From the NCBI GenBank assembly GCA_964640945.1, contig CAZXIV010000014.1, positions 1 to 33,254 of the forward strand: a DNA stretch of 33,254 bases. Reading direction: 5' to 3'. The first letter of the stretch is position 1; each line of letters opens with the position of its first letter. Source of the DNA: JAGOUB01 sp964640945. Its GTDB lineage: Bacteria; Patescibacteriota; Gracilibacteria; Peribacterales; Peribacteraceae. Positions 29,220-33,254 of this stretch are shown one piece after another. The notes beneath the pieces are model-generated. The model was not told the origin of the DNA, did not search any database, and worked only from the letters and a program-made list of their open reading frames with translations. A program made the position numbers and the translations under genes.

Positions 29220-30737
29220 ATGCTGACGCCCGCCTTCATCGCGCTGGCTCTCCTGGGCAGTCTGTCGCCGCTCCTAACCTTCTTGTGGCTCTTCCAGCTG
29301 AAAGAATGGCGTTTGGACCGGTTAGGCGAGCACCTTCGTCAAAAGAACGGCTGGCAGGCCGTAGGAGGACCCTTGCCCGTCATCACGCTTATCATTTGGA
29401 TCCTGGCGTACAGCCTCTACCTCGGGCCCACAACCCTCAGTGTCCTCCTCGTCCTCGCGGGCATCAGCCTGGGCCAGTTCGCCACGAAACGCCAGCGCCT
29501 GCCCGACTGGACGAAGAAAGCGCTCCTCATCGCCGGCCTGGCCGGACTCATCAATCTCATCAGCGCAATCGTCGTCGGCCTGAAGGCGCCGACCCTGCTG
29601 CCCTTCTTCAACATCATCCAGATGCCGGTCGTCCTCGTGGCTTGGGCTGTCACCCTCCCGATCGACCGCTGCCTGAAACAGAAGATTTTTGCGGCGGCAA
29701 AAGCGCGGCGCGACTCACTCCCCCACCTCACGGTCATCGGCATCGTCGGCAGTGTCGGGAAGACGACCACGAAAGAACTCATCAGCGCCGCGCTCGCCGG
29801 TCGCCAACCATTGGTGACACCCGCCCACGTGAATACCGAGCTCGGCATCGCCAACTGGTTCCTGCGCGAGACAAAGGATTGGCCCGCCACCACCGCCCGG
29901 CCACTCGTGGTGGAGATGGGCGCCTACCGCCAAGGCGAGATCGCGCTGATCAGCCGGGTGATCAGGCCATCCATGGCCGTGATAACAGCGTTAGGTTCGG
30001 ACCATTTGGCGCTGTTTGGATCGGAAGAATCGATCGATTCAGCTAATGCCGAGATTCTGGCCGCCCTCCCCCCGGACAGCGCCGCCATCCTCCTGGCTGA
30101 TCACCCCCGCACCGTCGCCCTCGGCGCGCAGTGCCCGGGACGAATCGTGCTGGCCGGCGAGGACGCCAGCGCCGACGTGCGCGCCGAGCGCGTCCATGAA
30201 GACGCAAGCACCGGACTCAACTTCACCGTCGATGAGACGCAGTTTTCCGTCCCGCTTTCAGGCCGACACAACGTCGGCAACGTCACGCTCGCGATCGCCG
30301 TGGCCGACGCGCTCGGTATCACCCGCACCGAGACCGCCGCCAACCTCAGCACCATCCAGCCTCTACCCGGCACCTTCAACGTGCGCGTCAAAAACGGCCG
30401 GCGCTATCTGGATGACACCTACAACATCAGTCCCCTCAGTCTGAAGGCCGCGCTCACCTGGGCCGGCAACCAGCCCGAGCGCCCGCGCGTACTTCTCACC
30501 GCCGGCCTACTCGAAACCGGACGCGAGGCCGAGCGGTTCATGCGCGAACTCGGCACCTACGCCCAAGGCAAGATTGAGCACGCTGTCATCGTCGGTGATC
30601 AGCGCCAAGCGCAGGCATTCAGCCGCGGCTTCGGAAAGGTCGTCTGGACCGAGCTCAAGGTCGCCCTCGAACCTCACGCTCTCCTCCTCTGCGTCGGACG
30701 TCTGCCGCGCGGTATGATCGATTCGCTCCTCCTCTGA
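29220..30737 (+). CDS. murF: MurF-like ligase with N-terminal membrane domain
   Basis: Predicted to add D-Ala-D-Ala to the UDP-MurNAc-tripeptide. Residues 1-160 form about five membrane helices (for example ITLIIWILAYSLYLG, ALLIAGLAGLINLISAIVVG) where soluble MurF has its UDP-binding domain. The ligase part follows: P-loop GIVGSVGKTTTKEL at 174-187, TPAHVNTELGIANW, VVEMGAYRQGEI, SGRHNVGNVTLAIAVA and DDTYNISPLSLKAAL. The ligase would act at the membrane surface. The ATG is ten bases after TACACT. It is the first gene of an operon with the aminotransferase (one base apart) and the FemX-like gene. Confidence 0.85.
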   Translation: MLTPAFIALALLGSLSPLLTFLWLFQLKEWRLDRLGEHLRQKNGWQAVGGPLPVITLIIWILAYSLYLGPTTLSVLLVLAGISLGQFATKRQRLPDWTKKALLIAGLAGLINLISAIVVGLKAPTLLPFFNIIQMPVVLVAWAVTLPIDRCLKQKIFAAAKARRDSLPHLTVIGIVGSVGKTTTKELISAALAGRQPLVTPAHVNTELGIANWFLRETKDWPATTARPLVVEMGAYRQGEIALISRVIRPSMAVITALGSDHLALFGSEESIDSANAEILAALPPDSAAILLADHPRTVALGAQCPGRIVLAGEDASADVRAERVHEDASTGLNFTVDETQFSVPLSGRHNVGNVTLAIAVADALGITRTETAANLSTIQPLPGTFNVRVKNGRRYLDDTYNISPLSLKAALTWAGNQPERPRVLLTAGLLETGREAERFMRELGTYAQGKIEHAVIVGDQRQAQAFSRGFGKVVWTELKVALEPHALLLCVGRLPRGMIDSLLL

Positions 30738-30738
30738 G

Positions 30739-32052
30739 ATGCGCCGCCTCGCCCCTATCCACCACACCTTCGCGCCCTTGGCAGACGGCCGGCAGTGCCT
30801 GCGCGCGTTCTGCGGCCTACTATTGCCGCACCGTTGGCTCAACGGTCCCGCCCGCAGCCAACTGGAAACGGAGATCGGCCAGGCCTTCGGCGCCGAGGGC
30901 ATCGGCTTCGGTACCGGCCGTGAAGCGCTGCTAGCGCTGCTGCGTGCACTCAAGATCCGCCCCGGCGAAGAAGTGATCATCCAGGGCTACACCTGTGTGG
31001 TGGTGCCCAACGCCATCGCCGCCGCGGGCGGCACGGCCGTCTTCGTCGATATCGATCCCGGCACGCTCAACCTCGATCCCGCGCCGGTGCGTCGCGCCGT
31101 CACCCCGCGCACGCGCGCCATCATCTGCCAACACACCTTCGGCCTGCCCGCCGACACGGCCGCACTGCGCGCCATCTGCGATGAGCACCAGCTCGCACTT
31201 ATCGAGGATTGCGCCCACGTCCTGCCCGATGAGACCGGCCCGACGGAGGTCGGCGCCCGCGGCGACTTCTTACTGCTCAGCTTCGGACGCGATAAGGCGA
31301 TCTCCGGCGTGAGCGGCGGTATGGTCGTCTCGCGCCACAAGACCCTCACCCAGAACCTCCGCACGCAGCAGGCGGCGGCTCGTCCCGTGGCCCGCGGATT
31401 GGTCGCGCGGCTCCTGCTCTATCCCCTGCTCTACCGCGCCGCTAAGCCGCTCTACGGCCTTGGCATCGGCAAGGCCCTGCTCAAAGGCGCGGGCCAGACA
31501 GGGCTCCTGCCCAAGATCGTCAGCGACGAAGAGAAAGAAGGCCTCATGGCCCCGAACGTCCGCCCCCTGCCGGCGGCGCTGGCCGCCCTCGCCCTCGACC
31601 AGTGGCGCCGCCGCCGCCACTTGAACGACCACCGCCGCCTGCTCACCGGCATCTGGCTGGCGGCCGGCCGCGCGCACGGCCTCTTCGGCACCGGCCGCAC
31701 CGACGACCCCCTGCCCGCCGCCGTCCGCGAGGGGTTACCGCTCCAAAAACTGCCGCTCTTCGTCCGCGACGCGCAAGGCGTCCGCCGCGCCCTCTTAGCC
31801 CAAGACATCCACCTGGATGACGGCTGGACCGGCTGCGTCGTCTGCCCAGCCTCGGTGCACATCGAGTCGGTGGGCTACGAGTGGGGTAAAGATCCCGAAG
31901 CCGAACGCCGCTGCCTGCAGATCCTCTCGCTGCCGACGCACCCCAGCATGACGCCCGGCGAAGCCGATGAACTCCTCACCGTCCTAGCACCGCTCCTGAT
32001 GCACGCCCACGCCGCCGCCCCCGTCGCCACTCCTTCCGCCCCCGCTGCATGA
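30739..32052 (+). CDS. DegT/DnrJ/EryC1/StrS family PLP aminotransferase
   Basis: A 437-aa fold-type I PLP enzyme. GFGTGREALLALLRAL and YTCVVVPNAIAAAGG match the DegT family, as do VFVDIDPGTLNLDP, ICQHTFGLPAD and IEDCAHVLPDE (PLP-ring Asp). The Schiff-base Lys lies in SFGRDKAISGVSGGMVV. Family members usually aminate nucleotide-linked keto-sugars for surface polysaccharides, and some act on other ketones. The C-terminal 40 residues are low-complexity Ala/Pro. It lies between murF and the FemX-like gene and overlaps the latter by four bases, so a wall or surface-sugar role is likely. Confidence 0.88.
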   Translation: MRRLAPIHHTFAPLADGRQCLRAFCGLLLPHRWLNGPARSQLETEIGQAFGAEGIGFGTGREALLALLRALKIRPGEEVIIQGYTCVVVPNAIAAAGGTAVFVDIDPGTLNLDPAPVRRAVTPRTRAIICQHTFGLPADTAALRAICDEHQLALIEDCAHVLPDETGPTEVGARGDFLLLSFGRDKAISGVSGGMVVSRHKTLTQNLRTQQAAARPVARGLVARLLLYPLLYRAAKPLYGLGIGKALLKGAGQTGLLPKIVSDEEKEGLMAPNVRPLPAALAALALDQWRRRRHLNDHRRLLTGIWLAAGRAHGLFGTGRTDDPLPAAVREGLPLQKLPLFVRDAQGVRRALLAQDIHLDDGWTGCVVCPASVHIESVGYEWGKDPEAERRCLQILSLPTHPSMTPGEADELLTVLAPLLMHAHAAAPVATPSAPAA

Positions 32053-33128
32053 CCACTTTCACTGTTCGCCCCGCCGTGTCCTCGGACGCCTGGGATACCT
32101 TCCTCGCCCGACAGCAGTACCGCCCCTTCCTGCAGAGTTGGACCATGGGTGAGGTCTACACCGCCATCGACCAACCCCCGCTGCGCCTGGAGGCTCTAAA
32201 TGCGGCTGGTGACATCGTGGCGATCGCCTTCGCCCACCTGGTGCCCGCCCGTCGCGGCCGCCACCTCTCGGTGCCGTACGGTCCTGTCGGCGATCCCGCC
32301 GCTTTTCCTGCCTTATTCCAGGCCTTAGCGGAGGCCGGCCGCACCCAGAAATGCGCGTTCGTCCGCGTGAGTCCGCACTTGCCGCGCACGGTCGCCTTCG
32401 ACGCCGGCTTCAAGATCGTGCGCGCACCGCTCCACCTGCTCGCCGAAGAAATCTGGTACCTGCCGCTCCGCGCGCCGAACCCCTGGACCAGCGACGGTGA
32501 GAGCGTGCCCGCCAACGCCGAGACGCTCCTGATGGCCTGCCGCAAAACTGCCCGGAACCTCATTCGCCGGGCGGAGAAGGACGGCGTCACCATCGAAGCC
32601 GCGCCCTATCCTGAGATCGCCCTTAAGGAATTTATCCGGCTGCATGATGAGACGCGCAAGCGCCATGGCTTTACACCCTACGGCAACCGCTTCTTCCGCG
32701 CGCAAGTGGAACTCTTCGCCAAAAAAGACCAAGTGACGGTCTACCTCGCTCATTACCAGGGCGAAGTGATCGCCGCTTCGGTGCACATGCGCACCTTCGG
32801 CGAAACAAGCTACCACCACGGCGCCAGCAGCGCCGCCCACAGCAAGATCCCGGCCAGCTACCTGCTCCAGTGGCGGGCGGTGGAGGACGCCCTTAAGCGC
32901 GGCGACCGCGTCTACAACTTCTGGGGCATCGCCCCGACACACCTCGATGAAGAGGGCGAGCGCCGTCTGCTCGATAAGAGCCACCCCTTCGCCGGTGTCA
33001 CCACCTTCAAGACCGGCTTCGGCGGTGAGCTCCTGCCCCTCGTGCATTGTTTTGATATCCCGCTTAGTCCCATGTATCGGCTCACTCGAGCCTTTGAGTT
33101 ATTGAGAAAGTGGAAGCGGGGGTTCTAA
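32049..33128 (+). CDS. FemAB/FemX-like aminoacyltransferase (GNAT fold)
   Basis: A 359-aa protein of the FemABX family, which transfers amino acids from tRNA to lipid-linked peptidoglycan precursors to build cross-bridges. Two GNAT-like halves are visible: FLQSWTMGEVY and GRHLSVPYGPVG in the first, and KTARNLIRRAEKDGV, RKRHGFTPYGNRFFRAQ, SYHHGASSAAHSKIPASYLLQW and VYNFWGIAP in the second, ending with TFKTGFGGELL. The ATG overlaps the aminotransferase stop (ATGA). An interpeptide bridge implies a stem peptide with a free amine at position three, consistent with the unusual MurE here. Related proteins elsewhere act on other acceptors. Confidence 0.85.
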   Translation: MTTFTVRPAVSSDAWDTFLARQQYRPFLQSWTMGEVYTAIDQPPLRLEALNAAGDIVAIAFAHLVPARRGRHLSVPYGPVGDPAAFPALFQALAEAGRTQKCAFVRVSPHLPRTVAFDAGFKIVRAPLHLLAEEIWYLPLRAPNPWTSDGESVPANAETLLMACRKTARNLIRRAEKDGVTIEAAPYPEIALKEFIRLHDETRKRHGFTPYGNRFFRAQVELFAKKDQVTVYLAHYQGEVIAASVHMRTFGETSYHHGASSAAHSKIPASYLLQWRAVEDALKRGDRVYNFWGIAPTHLDEEGERRLLDKSHPFAGVTTFKTGFGGELLPLVHCFDIPLSPMYRLTRAFELLRKWKRGF

Positions 33129-33162
33129 TTTTTAAGGTCAGTAGTCATTAATGAGTTTTTAA

Positions 33163-33183
33163 TTTTTGTCAGTGCGATAACAA
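33163..33183. repeat. Degenerate inner copy of the terminal hairpin
   Basis: TTTTTGTCAGTGCGATAACA matches the hairpin core TTTTTGTCAGCGCGACAAAA of the adjacent terminal repeat in 16 of 20 positions. The left end shows an equivalent inner copy at about 83-105. Confidence 0.5.
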
Positions 33184-33186
33184 TCT

Positions 33187-33249
33187 TTTCTCCTGGCAGG
33201 TGCCAACCAACGGTTTTCCACTTTTTGTCAGCGCGACAAAAAGTGGAGC
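33187..33249. repeat. Right copy of terminal inverted repeat with internal hairpin
   Basis: Reverse complement of 19-80 with one substitution and one extra A. It contains the same hairpin and adjoining 28-nt conserved segment. The sequence between 33129 and 33162 is AT-rich with no gene. Confidence 0.85.
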
Positions 33250-33254
33250 AAAAA

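Overview
The window is a GC-rich bacterial contig with compact genes, many 1-14 bp gene overlaps and the standard genetic code. The gene content (stand-alone 5'-3' exonuclease, ftsA-ftsZ, VirB2/TrbC-like pilin, membrane-fused MurF, many tiny secreted or membrane proteins) suggests Candidate Phyla Radiation (Patescibacteria). This is inference, because no rRNA is present. At least a dozen start codons lie 6-10 nt behind a TAnnnT -10 box with no Shine-Dalgarno sequence, so leaderless transcription appears to be the normal mode here.

Layout. The window begins and ends with the same 62-63 nt hairpin repeat in inverted orientation (19-80 and 33187-33249). From 130 to 9136 lies core metabolism: exonuclease, ftsA, ftsZ, an S-layer-homology protein, a riboflavin kinase domain, a MurE-like ligase, RNase HII, and the divergent pair lgt and tsaD. 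From 9189 to 11314 are small membrane or secreted proteins, including a T4SS-type pilin, a PRC-barrel protein and a lipoprotein. From 11472 to 12705 is a modular accessory region at tRNA-Ile(GAT): tRNA-derived 125-bp units containing a 100-N assembly gap, then two further modules. Each module ends with the same 11-nt copy of the tRNA 3' end, and one carries a small orphan gene. From 12704 to 22527 are a FecR-like membrane protein, ruvC, recF with a NUDIX hydrolase, bL33, an unknown two-gene operon with a strong promoter, trxB, a substrate-binding-protein-like protein, tRNA-Leu, and a MurL-like epimerase gene overlapping murD.

From 22528 to 24309 are an orphan membrane/coiled-coil protein, an IS1595-family transposase relic and a secreted protein, followed by grpE and tRNA-Met. 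An AT-richer accessory island (25062 to about 27250) follows the tRNA-Met and holds a YdjM-like membrane hydrolase, a toxin-antitoxin pair with an operator palindrome, and small orphans. The window closes with a protein-arginine-methyltransferase-like enzyme, an alpha/beta hydrolase, and a murF, DegT aminotransferase, FemX-like operon.

The unifying theme is envelope construction. MurL/MurD, a non-canonical MurE, a membrane-anchored MurF and a FemX-like transferase together suggest a peptidoglycan route that differs from the textbook meso-DAP pathway. The most novel-looking DNA is the tRNA-Ile 3'-end-tagged array.
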